A DNA stretch of 64,000 nt from Zobellia galactanivorans (GCF_000973105.1 NC_015844.1:3654501-3718500); one strand, 5' to 3'. Shown: positions 19,404 to 30,348, counted from the stretch's first letter. Made by a program: numbers and translations. Notes: generated from the letters alone by a model not told the origin.

Positions 19404-20489
19404 TTAGGCGGAACGGTACCAATCGTACATTTTTTTAATGCCTTCTTCAAGATCTATTTGGTGCTTCCAGCCCAAACCGTGAAGCTTAGAGACATCGGTC
19501 AATTTCTTCATAGTGCCATCGGGTTTGTCGGCATTGAATTTTAAAGGACCTTCAAAACCGACCATAGCTTTTATGGATTCGGCCAACTCGCGAATAGAGA
19601 GATCTTTGCCCGTACCGATATTGATATGGGTATTTCTGATTTCCTTCTCGGCAGGAGCATAGGTGTCTTCGAAATTTCTGCTTTTCATAATGAAAATACA
19701 CGCATCGGCCATGTCTTCCGACCAGAGAAACTCACGCATGGGTTTTCCACTGCCCCAAATTTCGACACTTACCTTGTCGTCGGTCTTCTTAACGCCGTAT
19801 TTTTCTAAGATGGAATAGATTTCGCTTTCGCTTGCCTTGCCATCGACACCTTCGATCGGGCGCTCGTTCAAATCTTTACGCACCGTTGTCCAGTCTTGCG
19901 CTTCCAAGGCCCTGCCTAAATGCATTTTGCGGATTAGGGCAGGAAGTACGTGCGACTTTTCCAAATCAAAATTATCGTTCGGGCCGTACAGGTTGGTGGG
20001 CATGACCGAAATAAAATTGGTGCCGTACTGTAAATTATAGCTTTCGCAAAGTTTAATACCGGCTATTTTGGCAATGGCGTAAGGCTCGTTCGTATACTCA
20101 AGGGTATCCGTAAGTAGATAGTCTTCTTTCATGGGTTGCGGACAGGCCTTGGGGTAAATACAGGTACTGCCCAAAAACAGAAGCTTCTTTACGTTGTTCA
20201 CATAACTTTGGTGTACAACGTTGTTCTGGATCATGAGGTTGGCGTAAATGAAATCGGCCCTATAGGTATTGTTCGCTACGATACCGCCCACTTTTGCCGC
20301 TGCAAGAAAAACGTATTCTGGTTTTTCTTCGGCAAAAAAAGCAGCTACGGCATTGGCGTCGGTCAAATCAAGTTCGGCATGCGTACGCAATACGAAATTG
20401 GAAAACCCTTCGGCCTTGAGCTTTTTTAAAATGGCGCTGCCTACAAGGCCACGGTGTCCTGCAATATAGATTTTTGCATCCTTGTCCAT
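19404..20489 (-). CDS. fcl: GDP-L-fucose synthase
   Basis: A 361-aa SDR-family enzyme starting at the ATG at 20487-20489, one base after the gmd stop; the longer frame starts with TTG inside gmd. The NADP motif [11 protein letters not shown] is at the N-terminus, SSTCIYP-type Ser ([14 protein letters not shown]) and YAIAK (Tyr-Lys) form the active site. It converts GDP-4-keto-6-deoxymannose to GDP-L-fucose by epimerisation and reduction. It is about 40 residues longer than E. coli Fcl because of an insertion around residues 205-240 ([19 protein letters not shown]), which is common in this phylum. Paired with gmd, it supplies fucose for surface polysaccharide or glycoprotein. Confidence 0.93.
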   Translation of the reverse strand: MDKDAKIYIAGHRGLVGSAILKKLKAEGFSNFVLRTHAELDLTDANAVAAFFAEEKPEYVFLAAAKVGGIVANNTYRADFIYANLMIQNNVVHQSYVNNVKKLLFLGSTCIYPKACPQPMKEDYLLTDTLEYTNEPYAIAKIAGIKLCESYNLQYGTNFISVMPTNLYGPNDNFDLEKSHVLPALIRKMHLGRALEAQDWTTVRKDLNERPIEGVDGKASESEIYSILEKYGVKKTDDKVSVEIWGSGKPMREFLWSEDMADACIFIMKSRNFEDTYAPAEKEIRNTHINIGTGKDLSIRELAESIKAMVGFEGPLKFNADKPDGTMKKLTDVSKLHGLGWKHQIDLEEGIKKMYDWYRSA

Positions 20490-20490
20490 G

Positions 20491-21603
20491 CTATTCAAAA
20501 TAATTCATGATACGATAGCCACCTTCTTTTAGGTAGGTGTCTTTCTTCATCAATTTTAAATCGCTCTGCATCATATCTTCCACCAAATCTTTCAAATCGT
20601 ATTTTGGGGTCCATCCCAATTTGTTGTTGGCCTTGCTCGGGTCACCGATAAGAAGGTCTACTTCCGTTGGTCTAAAGTACCTAGGGTCAACGGCAACGAT
20701 TTCTTTTCCTATCTCTACTTGGTAATCGGGGTTGCTGCAAGAAACGACGGTACCTTTTTCATCAACACCTTCTCCTGTAAAAGCAACTTCGATTCCCGCC
20801 TCGGCGAAACTCATTTTAACGAAGTCACGAACAGTGGTCGTTTTTCCGGTGGCTATGACCCAATCTTCCGGTTCATCGGCCTGAAGGATCATCCACATCA
20901 TTCTTACGTAATCCTTGGCGTGGCCCCAGTCTCTTTTTGCATCGAGGTTACCTAGGTAAACCTTGTCTTGAAGACCCAATGCGATCCTTGAAGCCGCCCT
21001 TGTAATCTTACGGGTAACAAAAGTTTCCCCACGGATAGGCGATTCATGGTTGAAAAGTATACCGTTACAAGCGTACATGCCATAGGCCTCACGATAGTTT
21101 ACGGTAATCCAATAGGCGTACATTTTTGCAACAGCATATGGGCTACGAGGGTAGAACGGTGTGGTTTCCGACTGTGGTACTTCTTGCACCTTACCATAGA
21201 GCTCAGAAGTCGAGGCTTGATAGATACGGGTCTTTTTCTCCAATCCAAGAAGACGTACGGCATCTAGAATACGAAGGGTACCTATACCATCGGCATTGGC
21301 CGTATATTCAGGAGTTTCAAAAGAAACCGCTACGTGGCTCATTGCCGCCAAATTGTATATTTCGTCGGGTTGAATTTCCTGTATAAGGCGAATTAGGTTG
21401 GTACTATCGGTCATATCACCATAGTGAAGGTGAAGATTCCGATTTTCAACATGCGGATCTTGGTACAAGTGATCGATTCTATCCGTATTGAAAAGCGATG
21501 ACCTTCGCTTTAGTCCGTGGACCTGATATCCTTTTTTTAATAAAAATTCAGCCAAATATGCTCCATCTTGGCCTGTTATTCCTGTAATCAAACATTTTTT
21601 CAT
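20491..21603 (-). CDS. gmd: GDP-mannose 4,6-dehydratase
   Basis: A 370-aa extended SDR enzyme of standard length. The N-terminal [20 protein letters not shown] is the classic Gmd NADP-binding signature; the catalytic YAVAK motif, [14 protein letters not shown] and [17 protein letters not shown] are all present. It makes GDP-4-keto-6-deoxy-D-mannose, the substrate of the adjacent Fcl. The two genes are translationally coupled with a 1-bp gap. A 208-bp intergenic region upstream separates it from the Gfo/Idh gene on the same strand and probably carries its own promoter. Confidence 0.95.
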   Translation of the reverse strand: MKKCLITGITGQDGAYLAEFLLKKGYQVHGLKRRSSLFNTDRIDHLYQDPHVENRNLHLHYGDMTDSTNLIRLIQEIQPDEIYNLAAMSHVAVSFETPEYTANADGIGTLRILDAVRLLGLEKKTRIYQASTSELYGKVQEVPQSETTPFYPRSPYAVAKMYAYWITVNYREAYGMYACNGILFNHESPIRGETFVTRKITRAASRIALGLQDKVYLGNLDAKRDWGHAKDYVRMMWMILQADEPEDWVIATGKTTTVRDFVKMSFAEAGIEVAFTGEGVDEKGTVVSCSNPDYQVEIGKEIVAVDPRYFRPTEVDLLIGDPSKANNKLGWTPKYDLKDLVEDMMQSDLKLMKKDTYLKEGGYRIMNYFE

Positions 21604-21811
21604 AATGCTGAGTGCTAATGGTTTTTTATTTTCTTCGGCAAAGATGCCGATTTATATCGTTATGGACATAACCATAACGCCAAAATAATTTAAAAATAAG
21701 GATACTACGATTGTACCGCTCATACTTTGAGAAACCCTTATTATGAACATGGATTTATGATAAAAGAAGTAATTGCTGTAAATCTTGATTACGAAAAACG
21801 TAATTTTTTTC

Positions 21812-23188
21812 TTACTCAAACATTTTCGGAAGCGGATGTTGCCATCCTTCCCGGTACGTCCGTTGCAAAAGTTGGGTGGCTTCGGGGTCATTGACCACGA
21901 TACGTTGTTTTTGGTCGTAGACCAAGGGACGCTCGAGTTTCATGGCCATGTTGGCCAGAATACAACTAGCCGTCGATATGTGTGCCTCTTGAATATTGGC
22001 TACAGGTATGCTTCCCGTATGTATGGCGTTTAAAAAGTCGATCATATGGGCCCGTGTGGCCGGTGCGGCATGTAGTTCTATGTCTTTTTCGGTCAGGTCT
22101 TCCGGATATTTTTCCCTTTCGTAAAGCACGTCGCCATGAATTTTTTCACCCTTTCCGGTCGGGACAAAATCGTATTTTTTAATATCCCCCGAAAGCGTTC
22201 CCTTTTCCCCATAAAGCTTGAACGACCAAGGGTATTCGGGGTCGGCAGGGGTGCCCCATGACCTATGGTTCCATACGCAGTCGAGTTCGTCAAATTCAAA
22301 AATAGCGGTTTGGGTATCGGCAATATTCGATTTTCCGTCTTTTTGCACGTAAATACCACCGGTGGAGCTGATTTTATTGGGCCATCCGAGGTCCAACATC
22401 CAACGAACGGTGTCTAACATATGAACGCACATATCGCCCATAATTCCGTTGCCGTATTCCATAAAGGTACGCCACCATCGTCTGTGGGGCATGCCGTCAA
22501 AAGGTCTCAAGGGAGCGGGGCCCGTCCACATTTCATAATCGAAATAATCGGGTACCTCTTGTAAGGGAGGGTTGTCATTGGCCCGCATATGGTAATAACA
22601 ACAGATTTCTACATGTGATATTTTACCCAATAGTCCGGCATCTACGATGTTCTTTTTGGCTTCTACCAGGTGGGGCGTACTTTTTCGCTGGGTGCCCACC
22701 TGAATTACCTTGCCGTATTTGTTTGCGGCGGCCACCAAGGCTTCACCTTCCATAACGTCTACACTTATGGGTTTCTGAAGGTATACATGTGCACCGGCCT
22801 TAAGGGCCTCTATGCCTTGTAAGGCATGCCAATGGTCGGGACTTCCGATCAGCACGATATCTAGGTTGCGTTCCGCCAACATTTTTTTGTAATCGGTATA
22901 GAGCTGTGGTGTCTTTTTGGATTTTTGTCTGAGGGCAACCAGTTTTCCGGCCTCCGAAAGCATATTCCGATCGGGATCGCAAAGCGAAACGACTTCAACA
23001 GGGGCTACTTGCATCAGCCGAAATAGATCGCTCTTTCCGTACCAACCTGTACCGATGAGTCCTACCTTAAAAGGTTTTTCACGGTAATCAAAGTCCAGGG
23101 CATAGGCACCAAAGGAAGAAAGGGCGATGAGGCTTGAAGTGCCCTTGATAAAATTACGTCTGCTAAAAAGGTTGTTTTGGGTATCCAT
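21812..23188 (-). CDS. Tat-exported Gfo/Idh/MocA-family oxidoreductase
   Basis: A 458-aa protein with a Tat signal peptide (SRRNFIKGTSSLIALSSFGA, residues 9-28), so it folds with its cofactor before export. The nucleotide motif VGLIGTGWYGKSD lies near residue 42, the QKPISVD motif (catalytic Lys of EKP type) near 140, and a C-terminal substrate domain follows. Exported members of this family are common in Bacteroidota and Planctomycetes and can use a tightly bound NAD(H) for redox-neutral glycoside chemistry, as in GH109-like enzymes. It diverges from the sialate O-acetylesterase at 23309. A glycoside 3-oxidation or glycosidase-like role is plausible; the substrate is unknown. Confidence 0.87.
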   Translation of the reverse strand: MDTQNNLFSRRNFIKGTSSLIALSSFGAYALDFDYREKPFKVGLIGTGWYGKSDLFRLMQVAPVEVVSLCDPDRNMLSEAGKLVALRQKSKKTPQLYTDYKKMLAERNLDIVLIGSPDHWHALQGIEALKAGAHVYLQKPISVDVMEGEALVAAANKYGKVIQVGTQRKSTPHLVEAKKNIVDAGLLGKISHVEICCYYHMRANDNPPLQEVPDYFDYEMWTGPAPLRPFDGMPHRRWWRTFMEYGNGIMGDMCVHMLDTVRWMLDLGWPNKISSTGGIYVQKDGKSNIADTQTAIFEFDELDCVWNHRSWGTPADPEYPWSFKLYGEKGTLSGDIKKYDFVPTGKGEKIHGDVLYEREKYPEDLTEKDIELHAAPATRAHMIDFLNAIHTGSIPVANIQEAHISTASCILANMAMKLERPLVYDQKQRIVVNDPEATQLLQRTYREGWQHPLPKMFE

Positions 23189-23308
23189 TGGTCGTTTTGT
23201 TCGGTTTATATCCTAAAGATATTTAAATCATTACAATTTGCAGCATTGTATTGGGGTGCTTTAATAAATTGGTATATTTAAAACTTTATCAAACCAATAC
23301 TAACGTAT

Positions 23309-24697
23309 ATGAAACCTAAATTTTTGATTGTCGCTTTTTTAATGACATTGGCCTGTCAGCCCTTATGGGCAAAGATCGAACTGCCCCATATTTTTTCCGA
23401 TCATATGGTATTGCAGCGAAACGAAAAGGTCTCGTTATGGGGCTGGGCCAATACGGGAGAGGAAATTACGGTCCACACGGGTTGGGACAATCAAGAATAT
23501 CACGTAAAGACCAACATTGAGGCGAAATGGAAATTGGAAATCGATACCCCGGAAGCAGGTGGGCCTTACACGATTAGCTTTAAGGGGAATGAAAACGAAA
23601 TTGTATTGAAGAATGTTCTGATCGGTGAGGTCTGGTTGTGCTCGGGCCAATCGAATATGCAGTGGAGCGCTACCACAAACGCGGGTATAGATAATGCCGA
23701 AGAGGAAATAAAAAAAGCCGACTACCCCAATATTCGTCTTTTTACGGTAGCCCGAAGAACTTCCAATTATCCACAAGACGATTTGCCGGGGACTTGGGAG
23801 GTTTGTACACCCGAAACAATGAAAACCTTTAGTGCCGTTGCCTATTTTTTTGCAAGAAGGCTACAGGGAGAACTTAATGTACCGATAGGGCTTATCGATA
23901 ATGCGTGGGGCGGTTCTCCTGCGGAAGTATGGACCCCGAGGTCTGTTTTCGACAAGAATGAAGACCTAAAGGCCTCGGCCGAAAGCTTGGAAGAGACCCC
24001 ATGGAGCCCAGTTTCCCCTTCACAATTATACAATGGAATGGTACATGCCATAACGCCTTTTAAGATAGCGGGTACAATTTGGTACCAAGGGGAATCCAAT
24101 AGAGGGAGATGGGATGTTTACGGCAAGCTTTTTTCCGAAATGGTAGGCTCGTGGCGAGAGGCTTGGGGATACGATTTCCCTTTTTATTACGTGCAGATCG
24201 CACCTTATAACTATAAGGAAGCCGAGCAGGGGGTAAGGATTAGGGATGTACAAAGACGCGTGTTGGAGACCTTGCCCAATTCGGGTATGGTGGTAGTGAG
24301 CGATATTGCCACAATAGATAATATCCACCCGACCAATAAACAGGATGTAGGTCTGCGATTGGCCAATTTGGCCCTGAAGGAAACCTATCAAAAGTATGAG
24401 GGCGAGGTTTACGGACCGCTTTTTAAGGAGGTCCATCCTTTGGGGAAAAAGATTGAAGTCGTCTTTGACCATGCGAAGGGACTCATGGCAAAGGGTAAAA
24501 AAGTAACCCATTTTGAAGTGGCCGGTGCCGATGGGGTATATCATCCGGCGAAAGCCGCCATCAAGCAAGACAAAGTGATCTTGTCGTCAAAGATGGTAAA
24601 AGAACCCTTGAACGTACGTTTTGGCTGGAGCAATATTGCCGAGCCGAATCTTTTTAATGGAGCGGGTTTGCCGGCTTCAGCGTTTATAAGTGAGTAA
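23309..24697 (+). CDS. Sialate O-acetylesterase-like SGNH hydrolase
   Basis: A 462-aa exported enzyme with an N-terminal signal peptide ([21 protein letters not shown]). The sialic acid-specific acetylesterase signature is clear: block [12 protein letters not shown] (nucleophile Ser about residue 114), block III-like IWYQGESN, and a C-terminal D-x-x-H in [13 protein letters not shown]. It removes O-acetyl groups from sugars in the periplasm. In Bacteroidota such genes often deacetylate plant or algal polysaccharides rather than sialic acid. It is followed by the DUF255 gene on the same strand, with a 71-bp gap. Confidence 0.88.
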   Translation: MKPKFLIVAFLMTLACQPLWAKIELPHIFSDHMVLQRNEKVSLWGWANTGEEITVHTGWDNQEYHVKTNIEAKWKLEIDTPEAGGPYTISFKGNENEIVLKNVLIGEVWLCSGQSNMQWSATTNAGIDNAEEEIKKADYPNIRLFTVARRTSNYPQDDLPGTWEVCTPETMKTFSAVAYFFARRLQGELNVPIGLIDNAWGGSPAEVWTPRSVFDKNEDLKASAESLEETPWSPVSPSQLYNGMVHAITPFKIAGTIWYQGESNRGRWDVYGKLFSEMVGSWREAWGYDFPFYYVQIAPYNYKEAEQGVRIRDVQRRVLETLPNSGMVVVSDIATIDNIHPTNKQDVGLRLANLALKETYQKYEGEVYGPLFKEVHPLGKKIEVVFDHAKGLMAKGKKVTHFEVAGADGVYHPAKAAIKQDKVILSSKMVKEPLNVRFGWSNIAEPNLFNGAGLPASAFISE

Positions 24698-24768
24698 CCG
24701 GCCGTCGGTTCGTTTTTTTTAATTTCAACGCACGGTATTGTTTTGATCTCGTGGGAAAAAATAATTTT

Positions 24769-26880
24769 ATGACCTTACGTTTTTCTAGATGTTTGACCGG
24801 TATTTCAATGCTGGCCCTTTTTATGGTTGTTTCCTGTAAAGAAAATAAAACCGAGCAAGAAGTGAAAGTACATAAATATACCAATGCCCTAGCCAACGAG
24901 ACCAGTCCGTATTTGTTGCAACATGCCCATAACCCGGTCAATTGGAGGGCTTGGAGCCAAGAAGCATTGGACGATGCCAAAAAAGAAAATAAGTTGGTAT
25001 TGGTCAGTATCGGGTATTCTTCGTGCCACTGGTGCCACGTTATGGAAGATGAGACCTTTGAGAATGAGGAAGTGGCCAAAATCATGAACGAAAATTTCAT
25101 CAACATCAAGGTAGACCGTGAAGAGCGTCCCGATGTCGACCAAGTTTATATGACGGCATTGCAGTTGATCTCAGGAAGTGGGGGCTGGCCGTTGAACGTA
25201 ATAACCCTTCCCAACGGGAAACCGCTCTATGGAGGAACTTACCACACAAGGGAGCAGTGGATGCAAGTGCTGACCAAAATAAGCGAATTGTACAAAAACG
25301 ACCCGAAAAAGGCGGAGGAGTATTCAGATATGGTAGCGGCCGGTATAGCCGAGGCCAATTTGGTGGAGCCGGCGAAGGGATTCGAATCCATTACCAAAGA
25401 GGCCCTAAAGACCAGTGTCGCCAATTGGAGCCCGAATTGGGATTTGGAAGAAGGAGGGGAAAAGGGTGTCCAAAAATTTATGATTCCCTCAAACCTAAGT
25501 TTCTTGTTGGACTATGCCGTACTCACGGGTGACGACAAAGCTAAAAGGCATGTAAGGAACACCTTGGATAAAATGGCCTTGGGGGGTGTTTATGACCAGA
25601 TCGGTGGTGGTTTTTATAGGTATAGTACCGATGCCTTTTGGAAAGTACCGCACTTTGAAAAAATGCTTTACGATAATGCCCAGGTCTTAAGCCTGTACTC
25701 AAAGGCGTATACACTTTTTAAGGATGACGCCTACAAAAATGTGGTTTGGGAAACCATTGATTTTCTTGATAGGGAAATGAAAGATACGAACGGGGGCTAC
25801 CATGCGGCATTGGATGCCGATAGTGAGGGTGAGGAAGGTAAGTTTTATGTGTGGAAGGAAGAAGAACTGAAGTCGGTCTTAGGTGAGGGGTTCGAGCTTT
25901 TTTCCGCCTATTACAACATAAATAAGGAAGCTGTTTGGGAAGACGGAAAATACGTGCTCCATAGAAAGGTCGATGATGCTGAATTTGTAAAGGAGCACGA
26001 TATTGAGCAGGGCAAGCTGAACTTTATAAAGTCGGAATGGAATAAAAAGTTATTGGCGGAAAGAAACAAAAGGGTGTTTCCGCGAAGTGACGATAAGATC
26101 ATTACCTCTTGGAACGCCTTATTGGTCAATGGCTTTGTAGATGCCTATAAAGCTTTTGGTCAAAAGCGTTTTTTGGAAAAGGCCGAGAGCGTGTTTTCGT
26201 TTATACGGTCGAATGCCTATCAAAACGGAAAACTGGTCCATACCTTTAAAAAGGGAAGCAAGCGCAAGGAGGGTTTTATTGAAGATTATGCCTTTATGAT
26301 CGATGCTTCCCTCGAGCTTTACGGACTTACGCTGAATACCGAATATCTAGATTTTGCCAAGGAGTTGAACGCTAAGGCGGAGGCAGGGTTTGCCGATGAG
26401 GCTTCGGGGATGTACCATTATAACGAGGGCAATGACCTTATCGCCCGCATCATTAAAACCGACGATGGGGTACTGCCATCCCCTAATGCCGTAATGGCCC
26501 ATAATTTGTTCCGCTTGGGGCATTTGGACTACAATACGGGGTATACCGAAAAGGCGAAGCGTATGTTGTCGGCAATGGTGCCCGCCCTAACGGAAAGTGC
26601 ACCGAGCTATTCTAAGTGGAATGCCCTTTTATTGAACCATACCTATCCTTATTTTGAGATTGCGGTGGTAGGAAAAGATGCTGAGGTTTTAATAAAGGCC
26701 TTAAATGAAATCCATTTGCCCAATACCCTAGTGGTAGGTAGTAAGGTGGAAAGCAATGCCCCTCTCTTTAAAGATCGTTATGTGGCTGATGGCACTTTTA
26801 TTTACGTTTGTCGGAATACCACATGCAAGCTTCCGGTCAAGTCCGTTGACGAGGCTTTAGGGCAAATGCGAAACTTTTAA
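24769..26880 (+). CDS. DUF255 thioredoxin-domain lipoprotein (YyaL/SSP411-like)
   Basis: A 703-aa protein. The ATG at 24769 is preferred over the GTG at 24751 because it is followed directly by a signal segment ending in the lipobox LFMVVSC. Residues about 45-190 are the DUF255 thioredoxin-like domain with its hallmark [18 protein letters not shown] and [16 protein letters not shown]. The C-terminal part is an (alpha/alpha)6-barrel like AGE/glycosidase folds ([16 protein letters not shown]-type segment, then [19 protein letters not shown]). The function of this widespread family is unresolved; redox and sugar-handling roles have been suggested. The lipoprotein form implies a periplasmic location. 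Confidence 0.85.
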   Translation: MTLRFSRCLTGISMLALFMVVSCKENKTEQEVKVHKYTNALANETSPYLLQHAHNPVNWRAWSQEALDDAKKENKLVLVSIGYSSCHWCHVMEDETFENEEVAKIMNENFINIKVDREERPDVDQVYMTALQLISGSGGWPLNVITLPNGKPLYGGTYHTREQWMQVLTKISELYKNDPKKAEEYSDMVAAGIAEANLVEPAKGFESITKEALKTSVANWSPNWDLEEGGEKGVQKFMIPSNLSFLLDYAVLTGDDKAKRHVRNTLDKMALGGVYDQIGGGFYRYSTDAFWKVPHFEKMLYDNAQVLSLYSKAYTLFKDDAYKNVVWETIDFLDREMKDTNGGYHAALDADSEGEEGKFYVWKEEELKSVLGEGFELFSAYYNINKEAVWEDGKYVLHRKVDDAEFVKEHDIEQGKLNFIKSEWNKKLLAERNKRVFPRSDDKIITSWNALLVNGFVDAYKAFGQKRFLEKAESVFSFIRSNAYQNGKLVHTFKKGSKRKEGFIEDYAFMIDASLELYGLTLNTEYLDFAKELNAKAEAGFADEASGMYHYNEGNDLIARIIKTDDGVLPSPNAVMAHNLFRLGHLDYNTGYTEKAKRMLSAMVPALTESAPSYSKWNALLLNHTYPYFEIAVVGKDAEVLIKALNEIHLPNTLVVGSKVESNAPLFKDRYVADGTFIYVCRNTTCKLPVKSVDEALGQMRNF

Positions 26881-26979
26881 GCACAAGGAATACAATAATC
26901 CAATTGTTAAAAGTGGTGTTGCAATACTTTTTATTTATAAATTGTGACACACAAAATAAACAGACAAAACAACTCAACT

Positions 26980-28698
26980 ATGCAGATTAAAGAATCGCCC
27001 GAACTCTATGATGTTATCATCGTTGGTTCGGGAGCGGGTGGCGGTATGGCCACCAAGCAATTGGCCGATGCGGGCCTCAAGGTCGCGGTGGTCGAGGCGG
27101 GCCCCTTTTTCGACCCGGCCGATCCGAAGACCATGACCCAATTGAAGAACCCCTACGATTCCCCCAGGCGGGGCGCCGGCACGGACCGTGCCTTCGGGGA
27201 GTTCGACATGTCCTATGGCGATTGGCACGTTGACGGCGAACCCTACACCCATGCCGAGGGCACGACCTTCAAATGGTGGCGTTCGCGCATGCTCGGTGGC
27301 CGTACCAACCACTGGGGCCGTATATCGCTGCGTTTCGGGCCGAAGGATTTCAAGGGCAAGACCCGCGATGGTCATGGCGAGGACTGGCCCATCGGTTACG
27401 ATGACGTAAAACCGTACTACGACAAGGTCGACAAACTGATCGGGGTCTTCGGCACCAACGAGGGACTGGAGAACGATCCCGACGGTTTTTTCCTGCCTCC
27501 CCCAAAGCCTAGGCTCCACGAGCTTTTTTATATAAAGGGCGCCAAGAAATCGGGCATTCCCGTGATCCCCGGCCGGCTATCGATGCTTACCAAGCGCATC
27601 AACAACGAACGCGGGGTCTGCTTTTACTGCGGGCAGTGCAACCGCTCCTGTTCCATATATGCCGATTTCTCGGCCGGGAGCTGCCTTATCTTCCCGGCAC
27701 AGAAGAACGGCGGACAGGTAAAGCTGTACGTCAACGCCATGGTACGCGAGGTCACCACCGATGAGGAGGGAAGGGCCACCGGGGTATCGTACATCGACAA
27801 GGAGGACAGGAAGGAATACAAGCTAAGGGGAAAGATCGTCGTATTGGCGGCCTCCGCCTGTAGCTCGGCGCGGATCCTTCTCAACAGCAAGAGCAAGCAG
27901 CACCCCAACGGACTGGGCAACAGCAGCAACCTAGTGGGAAGGTACCTGCACGACTCGACGGGCAGTAGCGGCGCGGCGTTCGTCCCGGGCCTCATGGACC
28001 GCGACGTGTCCTATAACGAGGACGGGGTCGGCGGCATGCACGTTTACTCGCCCTGGTGGGGCGACAACAACAAACTGGACTTCCCCCGTGGCTACCACAT
28101 CGAGGTATGGGGGGGCATGGGCCAGCCCAACTACGGCTTCGGCTTCGACCAGGACAATTTCAACAAGCTCATGGGCCTGCCCACGGGCGGCTACGGCGAC
28201 AAGCTCAGGAACGAGGTCAAAAGGTACTATGGCGCCGTAGTGGGCTTCGGCGGAAGGGGCGAGGGCCTCGCGGTAAAGGACAACTATTGCGAGATCGATC
28301 CCACCACGGTCGACGATTACGGTATCCCCGTACTGAAGTTCAACTATAAGTGGTCCGATATCGAAGTGCGCCAGGCCAAGCACATGCAGGATACCTTCGA
28401 GGAGATCACCCATAACATGGGCGGCATCTATCTCAACAAACCCGGCAAGGACAGGGACTATGGCCTCCATGCCCCGGGCGAGATCATCCACGAGGTGGGC
28501 ACCACGCGTATGGGCGACGACCCCAGGACCTCGGTGACCAACAGGTTCAACCAACTCCACGACGTCGACAATGTCTTTATCGTCGATGCGGGCCCCTTTG
28601 TATCACAGGCCGACAAGAACTGTACATGGACCATTTTGGCCCTGTCGTGGAGGGCATCGGATTATATCATCGAACAGATCAAAAAACAAAACCTATAG
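26980..28698 (+). CDS. GMC-family FAD oxidoreductase (large subunit of a glycoside/gluconate-type dehydrogenase)
   Basis: A 572-aa flavoprotein starting at the ATG at 26980, 12 codons inside a frame that opens with GTG. The FAD-binding VGSGAGGG lies about residues 15-22, with GGRTNHWGRISLRF typical of membrane-bound sugar/alcohol dehydrogenases of the GMC family. A Cys cluster CFYCGQCNRSC near residue 215 resembles the 3Fe-4S site of FAD-glucose dehydrogenase. The C-terminal VGTTRMGDDPRTSV and FIVDAGPFVSQADKN complete the family pattern. It probably oxidises a sugar (C1 or C3) and passes electrons through the Fe-S cluster to a cytochrome. The gene is conspicuously GC-rich (hand counts of two lines give 60 and 65 percent, against 45 percent nearby). 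Confidence 0.9.
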   Translation: MQIKESPELYDVIIVGSGAGGGMATKQLADAGLKVAVVEAGPFFDPADPKTMTQLKNPYDSPRRGAGTDRAFGEFDMSYGDWHVDGEPYTHAEGTTFKWWRSRMLGGRTNHWGRISLRFGPKDFKGKTRDGHGEDWPIGYDDVKPYYDKVDKLIGVFGTNEGLENDPDGFFLPPPKPRLHELFYIKGAKKSGIPVIPGRLSMLTKRINNERGVCFYCGQCNRSCSIYADFSAGSCLIFPAQKNGGQVKLYVNAMVREVTTDEEGRATGVSYIDKEDRKEYKLRGKIVVLAASACSSARILLNSKSKQHPNGLGNSSNLVGRYLHDSTGSSGAAFVPGLMDRDVSYNEDGVGGMHVYSPWWGDNNKLDFPRGYHIEVWGGMGQPNYGFGFDQDNFNKLMGLPTGGYGDKLRNEVKRYYGAVVGFGGRGEGLAVKDNYCEIDPTTVDDYGIPVLKFNYKWSDIEVRQAKHMQDTFEEITHNMGGIYLNKPGKDRDYGLHAPGEIIHEVGTTRMGDDPRTSVTNRFNQLHDVDNVFIVDAGPFVSQADKNCTWTILALSWRASDYIIEQIKKQNL

Positions 28699-28704
28699 CC
28701 TAAG

Positions 28705-29424
28705 ATGGACAGAAGAAAGAGTATACAGACCATGATCCTAGGTGCGGGGGCTTCCGCACTTGCCTTCCACGGATGTAAGGGCGAAGGGGACGGGAAGACG
28801 GAAGTGGCCGTTCAGGAAGCAGCGCAGCCCCATTATTTCGGGCGTACGCCCAAGGAACTCGAGCGCATCGAAAAGCTCAATGCCGAGCGCTTGTTCAACG
28901 AACACGAAATGGAGACCATCGCCGTGCTCAGCACGGTGATCCTTCCCCCCAAGGAACCCTTTGGAGGGCCCTTGGAGGCCGATGTGCCCGAATTCATAGA
29001 GTTTATCGGAAAGGACATGCCCGATATGCAGAACACCCTTTTGGGAGGGCTGATGTGGCTCGACCACCGGAGCAATACCGAATTCGGGACCGAGTTCAAG
29101 ACGGCCACCCTCGAACAGCAGAAACAGATCCTCGATACCATCTGTTATCGGGATATGGACGTCCCCCTGGACGAACAGCCCTTGGAGATACAGTTCTTCG
29201 CCCTTATGCGGAACCTGGTGGTCACCGGGTATTACACCTCCAAGGTAGGCATAGCCGACCTGGGCTACAAGGGGAACTCGCCCAACGTTTGGGACGGGGT
29301 GCCCGACGAGGTGCTCAAGAAGCACGGCGTGGAATACGATCCCGAATGGATCGCCAAATGTGTCGACCAAAGCAAAAGGAACGACATTGCCGAATGGGAC
29401 GAAGATGGAAATCTTTTGACATAG
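28705..29424 (+). CDS. Gluconate 2-dehydrogenase subunit 3-family protein (small subunit)
   Basis: A 239-aa exported protein, 6 bp downstream of the GMC gene. It begins MDRRKSIQTMILGAGASALAF with a twin-arginine-like start and a following HGC that could be a lipobox. The body (ETIAVLSTVILPPKEPFGGP ... DVPEFIEFIGKDMPDMQNTL ... FFALMRNLVVTGYYTS) matches the gluconate 2-dehydrogenase subunit 3 family, the gamma subunit that helps export and anchor the flavoprotein. It shares the high GC of its partner, so the two form one unit. The stop is followed by a terminator. Confidence 0.88.
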   Translation: MDRRKSIQTMILGAGASALAFHGCKGEGDGKTEVAVQEAAQPHYFGRTPKELERIEKLNAERLFNEHEMETIAVLSTVILPPKEPFGGPLEADVPEFIEFIGKDMPDMQNTLLGGLMWLDHRSNTEFGTEFKTATLEQQKQILDTICYRDMDVPLDEQPLEIQFFALMRNLVVTGYYTSKVGIADLGYKGNSPNVWDGVPDEVLKKHGVEYDPEWIAKCVDQSKRNDIAEWDEDGNLLT

Positions 29425-29427
29425 TTG

Positions 29428-29455
29428 AAGGGCCGCTTTCTATAGCGGCCTTTAA
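29428..29455 (+). terminator. Terminator after the GMC/subunit 3 pair
   Basis: GGCCGC (29431-29436) pairs with GCGGCC (29445-29450) around an 8-nt loop and is followed by TTTAATT. It sits directly after the subunit 3 stop codon. Confidence 0.75.
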
Positions 29456-29502
29456 TTGTAACACCATATGGGGAAACCCATAGATTTAATTAAAATCGGA
29501 AA

Positions 29503-30324
29503 ATGAAAAAAATTAGTGCATTTTTAATCATAGGCTTCCTTACCGTGTCCTTGTCGGCACAAGAGGTAGGACTGCAGTTATACAGTTTACGGAATCAGTT
29601 TAAAACCGATGTTCCCGGTACGCTCAAACTTATCGAAGGATGGGGAATCACAAAAATCGAAGGAGGGGAAACCTATGGTCTTTCGCTAAAGGATTTCAAG
29701 AAACTACTAAAAACAAATCATCTTGATGTAGTAAGCGTAGGGGCCAAATTTGAAGAATTGGAAAAAAATCCACAGCAAGTCGTGAAAAATGCCAAGGCCT
29801 ATGGCGCCAAATATGTCATGTGCGCCTGGGTACCCCACGATGATAATAAATGGGACTTGGAAGAGACGCAGCATGCCTCAAAGGTGTTCAATGCGGCGGG
29901 GAAATTGCTGAAAAAGAACGGTATCACTTTGGCCTACCATCCGCATGGATACGAATTTCGACCCTATGAAGATGGAACCTTGTTCGATTATATGGTTCAG
30001 AATGCTACGGACTATACCTTTGAGTTAGATGTGTTTTGGGCCCAACACGGGGGTGCCGATCCATTGGCCTTGATGAAAAAATATCCCTCAAAGTTTACCT
30101 TGCTTCACTTGAAGGATATGGAGAAAGGGGTAAAAGGGAACAACACGGGCCAAGAAGATCATGAGACCAATGTCGTCTTGGGGCAAGGTCAAGTAGATAT
30201 TGCCGGTATTGTTGCCGAAGCCAAGAAACTGGGTATCGAATATATGTTCATTGAAGATGAATCTTCGAGAGTGGTAGAACAGGTGCCACTTAGTTTAGAA
30301 TACTTAAAAGGGCTGGAGAAATAA
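29503..30324 (+). CDS. Exported sugar isomerase/epimerase (TIM barrel)
   Basis: A 273-aa protein with a clear signal peptide (MKKISAFLIIGFLTVSLSAQ) followed by VGLQLYSLRNQF, the usual start of periplasmic xylose-isomerase-like TIM barrels in Bacteroidota. Possible metal-site residues lie in YHPHGYEFRPY (about residue 146), FELDVFWAQHGG (about 178), LLHLKDMEKG (about 203) and MFIEDESS (about 247). Periplasmic members are found beside GMC oxidoreductases and DUF1080 proteins and are thought to process keto-glycosides. It follows the GMC pair after a terminator, so it may have its own promoter. Confidence 0.83.
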   Translation: MKKISAFLIIGFLTVSLSAQEVGLQLYSLRNQFKTDVPGTLKLIEGWGITKIEGGETYGLSLKDFKKLLKTNHLDVVSVGAKFEELEKNPQQVVKNAKAYGAKYVMCAWVPHDDNKWDLEETQHASKVFNAAGKLLKKNGITLAYHPHGYEFRPYEDGTLFDYMVQNATDYTFELDVFWAQHGGADPLALMKKYPSKFTLLHLKDMEKGVKGNNTGQEDHETNVVLGQGQVDIAGIVAEAKKLGIEYMFIEDESSRVVEQVPLSLEYLKGLEK

Positions 30325-30348
30325 TCCCTTCCTTAAGATTGAGACTTC

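Noticed and set aside
27931-28560. Long minus-strand frames over the GMC and subunit 3 genes
   Set aside because: The high GC of these genes removes stop codons from other frames. The frames lack starts, motifs and sensible composition.
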